64,000 nt of DNA from NCBI GenBank assembly GCA_034401795.1, contig CM067367.1:37230668-37294667 (forward strand). Direction: 5' to 3'. Numbering within the stretch: position 1 is the first letter of the stretch; each line of letters opens with the position of its first letter. Positions 47,574 to 59,658 of the stretch are shown one piece after another. The DNA comes from Chaetoderma sp. LZ-2023a (taxonomy: Eukaryota; Mollusca; Caudofoveata; Chaetodermatida; Chaetodermatidae). The notes below the pieces were generated by a model, which made no database searches, had not been told where the DNA came from, and worked only from the letters and a program-made list of their open reading frames with translations. The position numbers and the translations under genes were made by a program.

Positions 47574-47632
47574 CTCAATGATAATAGCCTGTGGAGCATT
47601 TGGTGCTGGCTTTGAATTGGCGCCTCCACCAC
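47574..47632 (-). CDS. DDX1: DDX1 exon e (strand before motif Ia)
   Basis: 59 nt between a TTTCAG acceptor and donor GTATTG, phase 1 in, phase 0 out. After a Gly-rich start it reads KPAPNAPQAIIIE, matching family FLPNAPKALIVE, the beta-strand that leads into motif Ia. The donor is weaker than the others (GTATTG) but the frame joins exactly to the PSREL microexon. Confidence 0.92.
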
Positions 47633-47754
47633 CTGAAACAAAGACAGCAATGATAATGGTACTCAGGTTCTGTGGATAGGCTTACACTACAATGCTATGT
47701 GATTAAATCGAAAGTCGCGATCATTTTTTAAATCATGAATTTAAATGAATAATA

Positions 47755-48640
47755 AATGGCCCAAGGGCCATAGTGCTCACCTAGCTGGTAAAGAACTGTA
47801 AACATGTTTAGATTAATTAATGCACAACAAGCATCATTGGTCCATCAGGCAAGCTTAATTGTTACTATAGACAGATGGCAATGGTCCTTATCATTATTGA
47901 CCAATGCAGCAATCATCCTTACCGCTAATACAACAAGAGCTCCACAAATGGTGCATAATATGACAACATGATGACAAATCAATGAATGAGACCTATCAGA
48001 CGTAAACCAGTCATCCTATGTAGTTTCAACATGATCTGCTAAACAGTTATGGAGTTATCGATTGGAAATACATTTTCAAGATGGCCGTCAGTAGCTGGCG
48101 GCCAAATTGGATTTCGGATCATCTACAGTTTCAATAAGTCTTTTCGTCAGACCTAGTCCTGTACTCCAATGATGTTTCGAAGCGATCCGCTAAACAGAAA
48201 TGGAGAAATCAATTTTCAAGATGGCCACCAGTGACTGGGGGCCATCTTGGATTTAGGATCATTGTCGACTTCAATAGTTTCTTTCTCCAGAGCTAGTCCA
48301 CCCTCCCTATCCGGTTTCAAAGCAATCCGTTAAACGGTAATGGAGTTATCATCCGGAAACCAATTTTCAAGACGGACACCATTGTCTGGCAGCCATCTTT
48401 GATTTTGGATTATCGTCGATTTCGATGAGTTTCTTCTCCAGACCTAGTCCAACCACCATATACCGGTGACTGGCGACCACCTTAGACTTCGGATCATTGT
48501 CAATTTCGAAAGATTTCTTCTACATCCCTAGTCCAATCACCCTATGAAGTTTCAGTGATCCGATAAACAGCGTTATCATCCAGAAACTACTCTACCGCCT
48601 GTTCGGATGGCGCCATCACATAATATCCTGCCAAAATATT
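47755..48640. repeat. Hairpin-type repeat start with tandem array
   Basis: Opens ggcccaagggccatagtgct cacctag; 48045-48600 has four units of about 125-145 bp containing ttttcaagatggcc, tttcggatcat and ctagtcc. Shares its unit with 36605-37160. Confidence 0.7.
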
Positions 48641-49280
48641 GGTGTCCTTGATACTATTGACCAATGGGAAAAGTACCATTGACCAATGGGACAGAAATCC
48701 CTGACGTTATTGACCCAGCAGATGACATTTACTAACTGGATGATGGTCACAGTAAAAAAATTGGATGAGGAAATGCTAGAATATGGGTGTCATTGACATT
48801 ATTGACAAATGGGAAAGGTACCACTGATCAATTGACATTATTGACCCAGCAGATGACATTTAGCAATGGGACAATGGTCACAGTAAATAAATTGGATAGA
48901 GAAATGCAAGAATATTGATGTGATTGACTTTATAGACCAATGGGAAGGGTATGATTGATCAATGGGTCAGACATCTCTGACATTATTGACCCAGCAGATG
49001 ACATTTACCAATGAGCAATGGTCACAGTAAACAAACTGGACGAAGAAATGCAGGAATTTTGGTGTTACTGACATTATTTACCAATGGGAAAAGTACCATT
49101 GATCAATGGGGCAGCCGTCACAGACACTATTGATCAATAGTTCATTTGTCACAACACTGACATTTACCATAGCGGCAATGCTGAGGTCACAGTAACAAAT
49201 TTGGATGGGGAATTGCAAGAAAATAGGCATGATTGAAGCTTACCATTAATCAATGGCAGCCATACCTGACACTATTGCCA
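48640..49280. repeat. Tandem array, about 150-bp units (type gacattattgacc)
   Basis: Four to five units with cattattgacccagcagatg and ggtcacagtaaa; units near the right edge are more diverged. Confidence 0.75.
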
Positions 49281-49319
49281 TTTGATTGAAGTGTACTAAA
49301 GGAACATTTCTGACAAATC

Positions 49320-49865
49320 TTGTTTTAGTCCATTTACAATTTACGAAACGTGACACAGATTATTTTCCCCATAGGGTTCATTACTTAAAATGATTTAAAG
49401 AGCCATAGTTATGGCCCTTATTTCAAGTCGTGATTACTTCATATTCATAGGGCAAACAGATATTGCCTGAAGGAATATAGTATCTGTTAAAATTGTTTTT
49501 AATCCATCAACAATTGATAAAACAAAGGGTTCAATAGTTTCAAGTCTTAATGAACCAGAGTTATAGCCCTAAGTTGTGGCCTCTTTATATTCATAGTCCA
49601 AACAGATATTTGACTGAAGAACCATATCTGCTAAATTTGACTTTAATCCATCAACAAATGATGAAACAAATGTATTTTCACCATAGTGTTCAATAGTTTT
49701 ACTTAATGAACCAGAGTTATGGCCCTTGTTTAAAGATGCATACTCTTTATATACATAATGCAAATAGATATTTGGCTGAAGCAACATATATGCTAAATTT
49801 GATTTTAGTCTATCAACAATTGTTGAAACCATGTATTTTCCCCATATGGTTAAAACATATCAATA
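49320..49865. repeat. Tandem array, about 170-bp units, left of DIRS copy 2
   Basis: Three units marked by gcaaatagatatttg-like and ccagagttatggccctt phrases. The array continues after the DIRS insertion. Confidence 0.75.
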
Positions 49866-50046
49866 AACCCCCAACAGACCTCCACCCCCACCCCTCTCCC
49901 CCCCCCATCCTTGCGGGTTGGTCTGTCTTTATTAACCACTATAAAACATACTTAGCATTCAATCACTAATTGTTAAATCAGCTACTCTGCATTTAGCCAC
50001 CAGAATACAATTTTTATGCTTGCTTACACACCCCATATGCCTATTT

Positions 50047-50661
50047 GCAGCTGCGGAATATATCAAACATCAGAAAATACATAACTCGCGAAGCTGCTAT
50101 TATGCTGGTACTAACATTAATTATCTCAAGGTTAGACTATTGTAACAGTCTGTTTATAGGCGCCTCAAAAGATGCTATGCGCAAACTCCAAGCAATTCAG
50201 AATGCAGCCGCTAGAGTTGTTTCCCTAAAGCGTAAGAGTGATCATATCAGTCCCATTCTCCAAGATCTTCACTAGCTTCCAATAGAACAGAGAATACGCT
50301 TCAAAGTCCTGTGCCTAACCTATCAATGTATCATATCTACAGCACCAACCTACCTTTCAGAACTGCTAGAAACGTACACGCCAAGCAGGCCACTTAGATC
50401 TGCAAATCTAAACCTGGTTAAAATTCCGAAAGTTAAATCAAAAACCTATGGTCACAGAACATTTGCTTTTGTTGCTTCTACAGAATGGAATGATCTTCCA
50501 GCTAGTCTTAAATCTTCATCCACTCTAGCTATATTTAAATCAAATCTTAAAACATTTTTGTTCCGTCAGGCATATCCAACTGTACGATCATTTTATTTTA
50601 TTATTGTAAGCGCTTAGAGCACGCAATATTTGCGTGGAATTATAGCGCACTATAAATATCC

Positions 50662-50711
<50 letters not shown>

Positions 50712-50712
50712 C
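50047..50712 (+). mobile_element. 5'-truncated LINE with (ATT)n tail
   Basis: Encodes the C-terminal end of a non-LTR retrotransposon reverse transcriptase: QLRNISNIRKYITREAA, SRLDYCNSLFIG, LQAIQNAAARVVSLKR, then a TAG where Trp is expected (LH-stop-LPIEQRI), then RTFAFVASTEWNDLP and SNLKTFLF. The reading frame stops near 50617 and a short 3' UTR (gcgcactataaatatcc) runs into (ATT)n. The 3' end style and the DYCNSL-WNDLP domain resemble CR1/L2/Jockey-type elements; the clade is not settled. It sits cleanly between cctatt and ccattt of the DIRS repeat. Confidence 0.85.
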
Positions 50713-50942
50713 ATTTCAGTATATACCGCCAACCAGGCTACTGGTAGGGTACACCCCAGCATATGTCCCAATAGAGACTGGCACCAGTCTGTACTCACTC
50801 CTAGGTGACACCTGTCACTAAGCACGCCCACGCATGCGTTTTGGAGGCCAAATAGGAAACCGATTCACGTTTCTAAATTTAAGTGTCAAATATTACAAAC
50901 AGATTCTCAAATCATTCCCATGCGGGGTGGTTGAGGCCGGGT

Positions 50943-51072
50943 CGTACTGATTGAACGGTAAGTATGTTTTATAGTGGTTAATAAAACTACAGACCAACCC
51001 GCAAGGGGGATCTGTTGGGGGTTGTTATTACACCACAAAAACATCTATACCGTTCAATCACTACTTGCTAAA
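50943..51072. repeat. DIRS internal complementary region (copy 2)
   Basis: Equivalent to 38139-38272: starts ttgaacggtaagtatg, passes through ctgttgggggttgttatta and ends ctacttgctaaacccgtag. It keeps sequence complementary to the standard right end (gtggtgtaataac) that is itself missing from this copy's right edge. Confidence 0.85.
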
Positions 51073-53248
51073 CCCGTAGATTTGGTCAGTGCCTCACTTA
51101 AAACCTTTGGTGGGTGGAGATTTGAGAATCGTTAAACAAGGATAAAAATTAAACAAATCATATCCAAATGTTAATAACATAACATAATAGTGCATCTTAA
51201 TCAATCACACAGTTATTAGCAAACAAGGAAAACTTTCACTTAAAGAAATAAATAAAACCAAAGAAAACTCTCACCATTTCTCACAGATGCACAGTCTTAA
51301 CGAAAACGGCGGGATGTGTTTGGTAAATGGTGTTTGGCTTTTTTAGCTAAAATCGTGATATCTCTAAAAAAAATTACTCTTATCAACTAAATGAGATTCC
51401 GAAAAAATTGAAATTAATAGCGTCCTGAGGACCCATATATCCGACAGGACCAGAAGACCCACTAGAAACGGAAGAACAAGCACCGGAAGTGGGAACGAAA
51501 GAGGATAAAAGCCCACAGGAACTCGAAAAATAAATAGGATCCTGAGGACCCGGACATCCGGCCAAACCAGAAGTCATACCAGAAGCGGAAGGATTGGAAA
51601 CGGAAACCGGAAGTAGCCCCGGGTCTTGCAGACCCGAATCTAGCAAGCACCTACCGGAAGTGCTTGACATACCGGAAGTTACCAAACTTCCTGTCTGAAC
51701 TAAGATAGGAACAGGCGATCTCTTAACATTTCTGGCTACCGGAGTTTATGGAAAACTGGACATTGGCATAGTCACTTGAATCAGGGACTTCTGTCGCCGA
51801 CACCACTGCTTAAGAGTAATGCCCCTCCTCGAGACTTAGGTGGGTTTTGCCTGGTGACTTACTCGAAACCACCTTTATGGGCTTTTTCTTCGAGTCCTTA
51901 GATTTCGGTTTCAGGGACCGAATCTCTTGCCTGGACGTGAGGGAAGTCGGCTTACCCCATTTGCAGGCACGCCTGCTAATCTTCCGGTTCTCGTCCGACT
52001 CAGATGAATCTTCTCTTGCCGCGCGAATGGCTGACGAAATCTGCTCATCTAAAGACTTAGTCTATAAAGTAGCAAAAGACTCAAACAGCGCAAAAAGAGC
52101 TAAGACGGCATCAGAATTAGCAGAAGAGGCCCCCCCACTCCGTAGAAGACACAGAAGTACTAGCAAAAGACACAGCTTTAGACTTGGTAGCAACAGAGGG
52201 GGAGGGATCAGTGGGCAATGCAGACTTGGCTATAAAATCTTTGAAAACTGCTTTAGAAACGGTCGATGACCATCCTTTGCATATCCCGCACATCGCTACA
52301 GGAGTACACATAGTACATTTGAGGCAAACATGGCCCCCAAACTCCGCGGAGTGAACCCGATCGCATTTAGCCAAATTTGCACTTCACCTGCTCAACTGAT
52401 TTAACAGACTCTTAAAAACGAAAAATAAAAATAGAGAATGAAGCATGCAGCTTCGAAAAAACTTAAAAGAACTCTAAAATATTGAGTAGTCTGAGATAAA
52501 GAAACAAGCGCATGCTGAAAGAAGGCGGGAAAATTCAAATTCAAACATCCCTAATGAAAAAGGACCACTAGATTTCAAACTTTCTTAGGGATATAAAACG
52601 GAATGCACTAAAACACGATTAGAAATAAGTGACTATAAAGGCTCTTAGAGTAATTGAGGGTTACAAATGATGATGATGACCTAGGCATTTTGATTGATTA
52701 CCACGAAACCGGGATACTACCACGAAAACCGGTAATACATTTGTACAGAATATAAATTGCAATAAAATCCACAAAATACTCCATAAACATAACTTAGGGA
52801 GGATAGCCTTCATATTAGGCATAATCGTGGACAGAAGCACTCTCAAATACGTAAGCTGAACTCAGCACAAAGCTATAAAAACTTAGCTGGAATATTTGCA
52901 GACTGTACTGCTTGCAGAATATTTGAAAAGTGAATCTGTTTCCTATTTGGGCTCCAATGTGCATGCGTGGGTGTGCTTGGTGACAGGTGTCACCTAGGAG
53001 TGAGTACAGACTGGTACCAGTCTCTATCAGGACATATGCTGGGGGTGTACCCTACCAGTAGCCTGATTGAAGGTATATATTGAAATGGAATAGGCATATA
53101 GGGGTATGTAAGCAAGTATAAAAATCTTATTCTCGTGGCTAAATGCAGAGTAGTTGATTTAGCAAGTAGTGATTGAATGATAAGTATGTTTTATAGTGGT
53201 TAACAAAACTACAGACCAACCCGCAAGGGTGGGGGGTGGGGGTGGAGG

Positions 53249-53348
53249 TTTATTGATATGTTTTTAACCATATGGGGAAAATACATGGTTTCAACAATTG
53301 TTGATAGATAAAAATCAAATTTAGCAGATATGTTGCTTCATCATCATA
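53249..53348. repeat. Inverted copy of the left flank of DIRS copy 2
   Basis: Reading the minus strand here gives the same sequence as about 49770-49866, including ccatgtattttccccatatgg and aacatatcaataaacc, which lie outside the element on the left. At about 53339 the inverted piece stops and the tandem array resumes in the direct orientation. Confidence 0.85.
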
Positions 53349-53790
53349 GTGCAAATAGATATTGCTTAAAGGAACACATCTGCCAAATTTGGTTTAATCA
53401 ATTGATAAATGACGAAACGTGCCACAAACATGTTTTCCCCATAGGCGTCAATACTGTGAAAATATAGCAAGGGTCATAACTCTGCTATTTGGGGGCGGGG
53501 CCACTTTATCTTCATAGCGCCAATCGATATTGCCGAAGGGAATGTATCTACCAAATTTGGTTTTAATCCGTTGATAAATGGCGAAATGTGGCACAAATGT
53601 ATTTTCCCCATAGGCTTCAATACTTTGGAAATATAGCAAGGGTCATAACTCTGCTATTTGTGGGGCATGGTCTCGTCATCTTACAGCGCAAATAGATATT
53701 GCTAAAAGGAACATATCTGCCAAATTTGGTTTTAATCCATTAACAAATGGCGAAACGTGCCACAATTGTTGACAGACGACAGATGTCTGC
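53340..53790. repeat. Tandem array, about 175-bp units, right of DIRS copy 2
   Basis: Units marked by agcaagggtcataactctgc (53467 and 53637) and aaatttggttttaatcc. Same family and orientation as 49320-49865, though the units are a different subtype. Confidence 0.75.
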
Positions 53791-53818
53791 AAACAAATCG
53801 CGAGGATTGTGAGCTAAA

Positions 53819-54160
53819 AATTAAATAATCAAATTATCGTGAATAATTTCTACTGCATATAATATTTCAGAACCTTCTTTTTAATTTACTCTTTAATGCT
53901 ATCAGTCACAAACATTGAATCTTTCTTAGCGAATGTATGTCCATTTGCAGGCCAAGAAGGATATTTTGGAAAGGTATCAATGGAATCCTCGAGCACCAAG
54001 CCAGGCATTCCAGTGATACATTTTCAAAATTAGTCTTCTGATGGCCTGTAAAGGGACATTTCTAAAGACCACTGCAGCTTTCATCATTGATTTGCCTTAG
54101 TTGTTTTGTCTGAGTAATTTGTACCCTCGCTAATAATTGAGTAATAGTCGCACAAGCGTA
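53819..54160. mobile_element. Partial family D MITE
   Basis: Shares aattaaataatcaaattatcgtgaataa and the family A-like core (caatggaatcctcgagcaccaagccaggcattcc is the decayed centre) with 7718-8159, but lacks a clear taggcttgc end. Confidence 0.6.
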
Positions 54161-54820
54161 GTTGTGAATGAGGTTACATAGTATGTGAAAACAAAACATA
54201 CTAATAACAAGAGCAATATGAGATTGCAATCCCTCACTACTCCATCTCTTCAAGAGTGCTCTCTTTGAGCAAGATAAATGTTACGGATTCATACTTGAAA
54301 ATATCTTGTTTTCAACTTTGAGAAAAATCTGATCAACAGTTTTCAAAATATTACCATGAACATATGCACATACGTACGTACGTGCTTGTAGACAGACAGA
54401 AAGACCCATATGCAATACAGTCTGTAATCTATGGGATGCGGGTACCAAGTGTACAAATGGCATGCAATGTCCTACAGAGGAATTTAACCGTAGCGACGAT
54501 GAGTTTATAATCATAATGGTTTCTTACTAACGCTGTAACTCAAATATTATAGCAACTAATTGATACTATTATTCATCATGAAAATGGTGTTTGTGCAAGC
54601 TATTGCTAAGATGATTCTCAAAATGAACCATCTTCATGCTTCTAGTAGATCTCATAAGCTGATTGGCACCTGATGTCAATCAGGGTTTTAATCAAATCCA
54701 TGATAATAGGCCCATGGGTCACTTGTCTTAGATAGTGGCCATGGTTTAGGCCAGTGACCACAATGTGTACATTCTTGCTTAGAAACACGTTGGTGTGGTT
54801 CTTCTCAGTTGTCCGTAATT

Positions 54821-55216
54821 CACCTTTCCAGATTACCCACCCATCATATGACGTCATAATGAACTGTGTGATGTGTACAATGACATCATAATGAATGACA
54901 TCATGAATGACGTCGATAAGTACATCACGAACGCATATCTGAAGACAGTCTATGCGTTGCTGTACAAATTGTTTGCTTTTACCATTTAATAAATATTCAG
55001 TTCAATATTTTGAAACTAATTTCACTGGGCGCTGTTGCTGCCATAGGCAGCAACAGCACAGTCAAATTAGTTACAAAATATTCAACAGCTTCCCTTTATA
55101 ATGTTCAGGAAATTAATAGTTAGGGCATTTGGGGATCGATCAATCCCAACACGGCGAGGTGTGGGTGGAGCTTAGCTAGTGATGGGCGGGGCATAGGTAA
55201 AAATGGAAAGGTCCAT
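54821..55216. mobile_element. CRE-rich MITE, family C, reverse orientation
   Basis: Inverse of the copy at 20369: begins cacctttccagattaccc and ends ggaaaggtccat. It has tgacgtcataatg near 54850 and a well kept palindrome at 54998-55090. Confidence 0.82.
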
Positions 55217-55549
55217 TAGCATTGCCAATGGACCAAATTGGCATTATCCTTGTTGAATGGTAATCCCTTTACATTACTGCAAGCTACACGAGAGGATTTT
55301 CCTAAATGAATGCCGATTATCCTGCGAAAGGGGGATGAATGATGGAGACTACTATTACGTCTTAACTCTGCAGGCTTAGAAACTGTTTTTAGAAATTTAG
55401 TACTGGAATGTTTGGCTCCGTAACCAAGCCAGTCGTTCTAGTGGTAAATGTTAAAAATATTCCTTCTGTTGATTGCCCAAAATAATATTCACTAAATACA
55501 TATTTTAAATGATTAATAATGCCAAGACACACTGGTGTGAGGTACTTAC

Positions 55550-55607
55550 CAACAACTCTGGATTCAACCATGTTATCCTTAGATGCTTTGTTTAATGCTT
55601 TGTACCC
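55550..55607 (-). CDS. DDX1: DDX1 exon d (linker after SPRY)
   Basis: 58 nt between a TATTGTAG acceptor and donor GTAAGT, phase 0 in and phase 1 out. It reads GYKALNKASKDNMVESRVV then a split Gly, aligning with family GFVALSKAPDGYIVKS. The second half is less conserved than the exons on either side, as expected for the linker between SPRY and the helicase core. Confidence 0.88.
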
Positions 55608-56299
55608 CTACAATAAAATCACATACAAAATACATGGCATGCTTTACTACAGTCCACATATTCAGAAGCATATATCTTTCCTAGTTTGCGTACAGCAGTG
55701 GTGACAACACTTGCTCATGAAAGATTCACTCTTAAAGGCAAGGGATATGTATTTTTCTAACTTTTCCCTGACACACATATCCCTGGTCACATGTTTTACA
55801 GACACACCCGTCCAATCCAATAAATGTCTATTGATAAATCTCAGGAGCTATTTCCCTTGTTGTGTACATTCAGCAAAGGCTTAAACCTTTCAACGATGAA
55901 TTACCAATATCTCATTTTCAAGGTAACCATGCAGGAAAATGGTTGAATATTTTGAAATTAATTTGACTGGAAAACGGCTTCCAGTCAAATTAATTTCAAA
56001 ATGTTCAACAGGATAAGTTTATAAGCTATAGCGTAACGAATATACTTTTTCAGAGATTTGTCGGTGAAAGGCTTAATAAGGGGATCTGATCTGTCACTCA
56101 AGTATCTAATGTCATGACCAAAATATGTCACATTCAAAATCCAACACAAAAAACAACAGGAGGTATCAGAAGATACCAAATATCTCGCATTTTTAAGTTA
56201 CCACAGGACCCGGCTGTCGCAGGACCCGGTCTGCCCTGGACTAAATATTCTGTGAAAAAATAATGTCCAAGCCATGTACATATATAGAATTACATTGCC

Positions 56300-56790
56300 C
56301 ATTTGACCCATGACCACTGCCCTCAGATTGACTCAAGAACAAAATAATTTGATGTGCTGTAGTCTACTTACTACACGCTTCAAAATGATATGTGACATGA
56401 CCACATTTGATAAAATGTATTTTCTGCCCACCATTTCCCCCACCCCTGCCCCTGGGGGTGATATCAAAATTCCAATGTGTCATGCACATCCCTGGCCATA
56501 TGTGTAATCATACTGAAAGTTTCAAGTTTCTATGTGAAATGGTCTAGGAGTTGTGTTACAATCAATTGGTGCCCACTTTTGACCCCACCCCCAACCCTCA
56601 GTTTGACCCAATATCAAAATAATTCCTTGTATTGTAGTCTACTCATCATTGACTTCAAAATGATATGTAACATGACCACCGTTGGAAAATTTTTTATTTT
56701 TTACCCACATTTCCCACCCCCAGGGCCGTACCCCTGGGGTCATACCAAAATTCCACAAGAGCTATCAGAAGATAGCAAATAGCTTACCTG
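56300..56790. repeat. Two-unit direct repeat (about 260 bp)
   Basis: The phrase tgtagtctact followed by cttcaaaatgatatgt and catgaccac occurs at 56355-56405 and 56632-56680, each followed by ccca(c)atttccc and a run of ccc/ggg. Confidence 0.7.
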
Positions 56791-56999
56791 TACTGTATAT
56801 TAATTGTACAACACAGGATATGATGGACCACCGGTCTCATTTTGAAATTTGACAATCAACATGCTGATTCAAAACACCCATGGTACTACCTATCGTGCAA
56901 GCATAGCTTGGAGACTGAACCATAAAGCTTTTCTGCCCAGGAGTAACCCGAAGTCATTCAATGGCAACTGACACCCTGGGGCTAACCAAAAGGCAGATG

Positions 57000-58260
57000 G
57001 TCCAAACATAAGCAAACTTCAGTCTGAAAAAATAAGAAACATTTTCAAAAACAATCAGCATAATACATATTTGGATGTGAAATGCGTTTGAAAAAACTTT
57101 AACCACAGCATAATACATATAACCAGGATGCAAAGCAGGCCTAAAATTATCAACGTCCAAACACCCAAAAACATATGGAAAAAATTTGAAAATTAATTTC
57201 CTTTTGATGTGGGCTAGTCATAAGCGTGGTATAGAACAAATCTGGGAAGTTTGACTAAAATCCGATAACTCCCCTTGTGGGTGCAAATGTCACTTTAAAA
57301 ACACAGCCAAGAATCATAACCAAGACATATAATCCAAATCAGCCATAAAATAATCAGAGTTCAAACAATGAAAAATTCCAAAAAAAATGTCAAAGTCGAT
57401 TTCCTTTGGATGTGGACTGGTTCTAAGCGTGGTATACAACACATCTGTGAAGTTTTATTCAAATCGCATAACCCCTTGTGGGTGTAAATGTTGTTTTAAA
57501 AAAACTTAACGCAGCCAAAACCTATATCTAGATATATAACCTGCATACAAATCAGCCGTAAAATAATCAAAGTTCAAACGGTGAAAAAATATGGAAAGAT
57601 TTTGAAAATCAAGTTACTTTTTATGTGAATAAGTCCTAAGCATCGTATAAAACATCTCTGTGAAGTTTTATTCAAATTGCATAACCCCTTGTAACAGCAA
57701 AAACCTATACCTGGCTATATAACCTGCATACAAATCAGACTTAAAATAGAGTTCAAACGGTGAAAAAAATCCGGAAAAAATGTCAAAGTCAATTTTGTTT
57801 TGATGTGGACTAGTCCTAAGCATCGCATAGAACAAATTTGTGCCCAATCTCTTGTGGGTGTAAATGTCATTTGAAAAAACCGTAACCCGACCAAGAACCA
57901 TAACCAGGATATAATCTGCATGCAAATGAGCACCAAAATAGTCAAAGTTCAAACGATGAAAAAAAAATGGAAAAAATTTGAACGTCGATTTATTTTGGAT
58001 GTGGACTGGTCCTAATCATCGTATAGAACAAATCTGTGACGTTTTTTAAAATCGGATATCCCCTTGTGGGTGCAAATGCAACACAGCCAAGAAAGAAAAC
58101 TCTTGACCCCAAAATATTCTATGTTCAAACATGATAAATGTATGGAAAAAGTTATAAAATAAATATACTTTTGATGCAGACTAGTCCTAAGCATCCCATA
58201 GAATGCAATCTGTGTAATCGGATAACCACACATGTCATTTTAAAAAGATTAACCTGTCCG
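57000..58260. repeat. Tandem array, about 200-bp units
   Basis: About six diverged units, each with tgatgtggactggtcctaag, cataaccccttgtgggtg and catgaaaatc-like phrases. Unit length varies because of internal deletions. Confidence 0.75.
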
Positions 58261-59047
58261 GACGCATATGCTAACATTTTTCACCCCCTCTCCCAAGATC
58301 TTTTTCCAACTTTGTTGAAAATGCGAGATAAAAATGTCTGCCAGCAACTGTCCAAATTGCATGTCTTTCTTCAATTTACAACATTGTCAATCAAGGAAAA
58401 TTTTACATTTTTGACAGGAAGATGAAATTAGAGTTTAGGACTCAACTATCATTGCTTAAAATCAATCCAAATGAAGGCAAAAATTGAGTGGATCATAGCT
58501 ACAACTGGATACCTCTATTAAGCAGAGGTTAAACGTTGACGGATTGCTTTGTGAGCTCAACATTGTGGCACAAAACTATGTTTTGTAGCTGGCTACTGAT
58601 AACAAATACCTTGAACGACTGTTGGTATTATGTAAGGTGGTCACATAAGACAGGTCAGAAGTCACACACTCCCTTTTTTGTCACAATTTCTGTAAAAATT
58701 TCCATTTTATGTATGTTTCTTTTCAGTTCAACACCAACGTTGGAGAATCCTAGTGTATTGCACCAACCTTTCTTGTGTTAAAACTCGAGTCAAATCATGT
58801 CTGTAGTTTAGAAGATATCCAGAGATCTGGGATTTGATTCGATCCATATATGGATTTTAAGTCTGCAAATCCTAGCTGATGGTAACGATCTTAGGTTTCA
58901 TGTCCTAAACTTCACACAGCTCTGGACAGACAGACATACAGATAGATATAACACAGCGATATTTCTGTGCCCTCGGGCTTAAAGGTTGGAGCATGCATGT
59001 TGAGCCTGTCTGTTTTTTCTGCATGCGACACATTACACACTGCATGT

Positions 59048-59511
59048 TAGGCTTGCGCGATTATTGCTTTCAGTAATCGCGATCGAGTATTTAATAATAA
59101 TCGGGATTACTCGATTAATCAGCTTGAGAACATATTATCCAGTTATAACAGCAAAAAAGCATATCAATGACGAAAGATGCAATGGTGTTGAGAAAGGGCG
59201 ATTTGCAGGCCAAGAGAAGACTATATTTGAAAATGTGTCACTGGAATGCCTGGCTCGATTTTCGAGCCAGTCATTACAGTGATACATTTTCAAAAATAGT
59301 CTTCTCTTGGCCTGCAATGGACATGCATTCGCTGAGCAAAATGTAAATTTCCATGACCGATCATATTAGAGTAATTAAAAGGTAGGTTTTGAAATATTTT
59401 ATGCTGTAGAATTATTCACGATTATTCGATTATTTATTTTTTAATCATATAAATTCACGTTTTAAAAAATAATCGCGATTTTCGATTTAATCATATAATC
59501 ACGCAAGCCTA
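59048..59511. mobile_element. hAT-like MITE, family D, 8-bp target duplication
   Basis: Ends taggcttgcgcgatta and atcacgcaagccta, flanked by exact ctgcatgt on both sides (59040-59047 and 59512-59519). An 8-bp duplication is typical of hAT transposons. The middle (59175-59330) is the family A palindrome core with gtgtcactgg / ccagtgatac-type arms. Confidence 0.85.
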
Positions 59512-59604
59512 CTGCATGTTATTTGGTTCACTATGCCCAAACGTCCACTGCCTTATTTACTCTAGGATGTAACTAGAATTAGAATATATTCATATATTAC
59601 TTAC

Positions 59605-59658
59605 TTGGGGAGGATATTTGAATGGGGTGTCGCCGAGATTAAACTTCATTTCAGCGTT
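59605..59658 (-). CDS. DDX1: DDX1 exon c (end of SPRY insert)
   Basis: 54 nt, 18 codons, phase 0 on both sides, acceptor GTCTTTCAG and strong donor GTAAGTAA. Product NAEMKFNLGDTPFKYPPQ matches the conserved DDX1 stretch NAELKFNFGEEEFKFPPK, the hydrophobic end of the SPRY domain. Residues on both sides continue in frame with exons b and d. Confidence 0.95.

Larger units (their letters stand above)
49866..53250 (-). mobile_element. Internally deleted DIRS-like element (copy 2)
   Basis: Same family as the element at 37731-45265: left terminal repeat 49866-50046 and 50713-50810, internal complementary region 50943-51072, a short gag-like segment on the minus strand (about 51380-52375, including the Cys/His module), and a terminal repeat at about 52980-53250. 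Reverse transcriptase, RNase H and recombinase are absent. The left terminal repeat is split by a LINE tail (50047-50712). The right edge is abnormal: instead of the ggtgtaataac end it carries an inverted copy of the left end and of the left flank. The element lies inside a tandem array present on both sides. Confidence 0.85.
55608..59604 (-). other. DDX1 intron c-d (4.0 kb)
   Basis: Holds a hAT-like MITE (59048-59511), a tandem array of roughly 200-bp units (57000-58260), a two-unit repeat (56300-56780) and a short palindrome core (about 55938-56012). 58260-59040 shows no recognisable feature. Confidence 0.7.

Noticed and set aside
50630..50821. Plus-strand frame with a poly-Ile run
   Set aside because: It is the (ATT)n tail of the LINE read through into DIRS repeat sequence.
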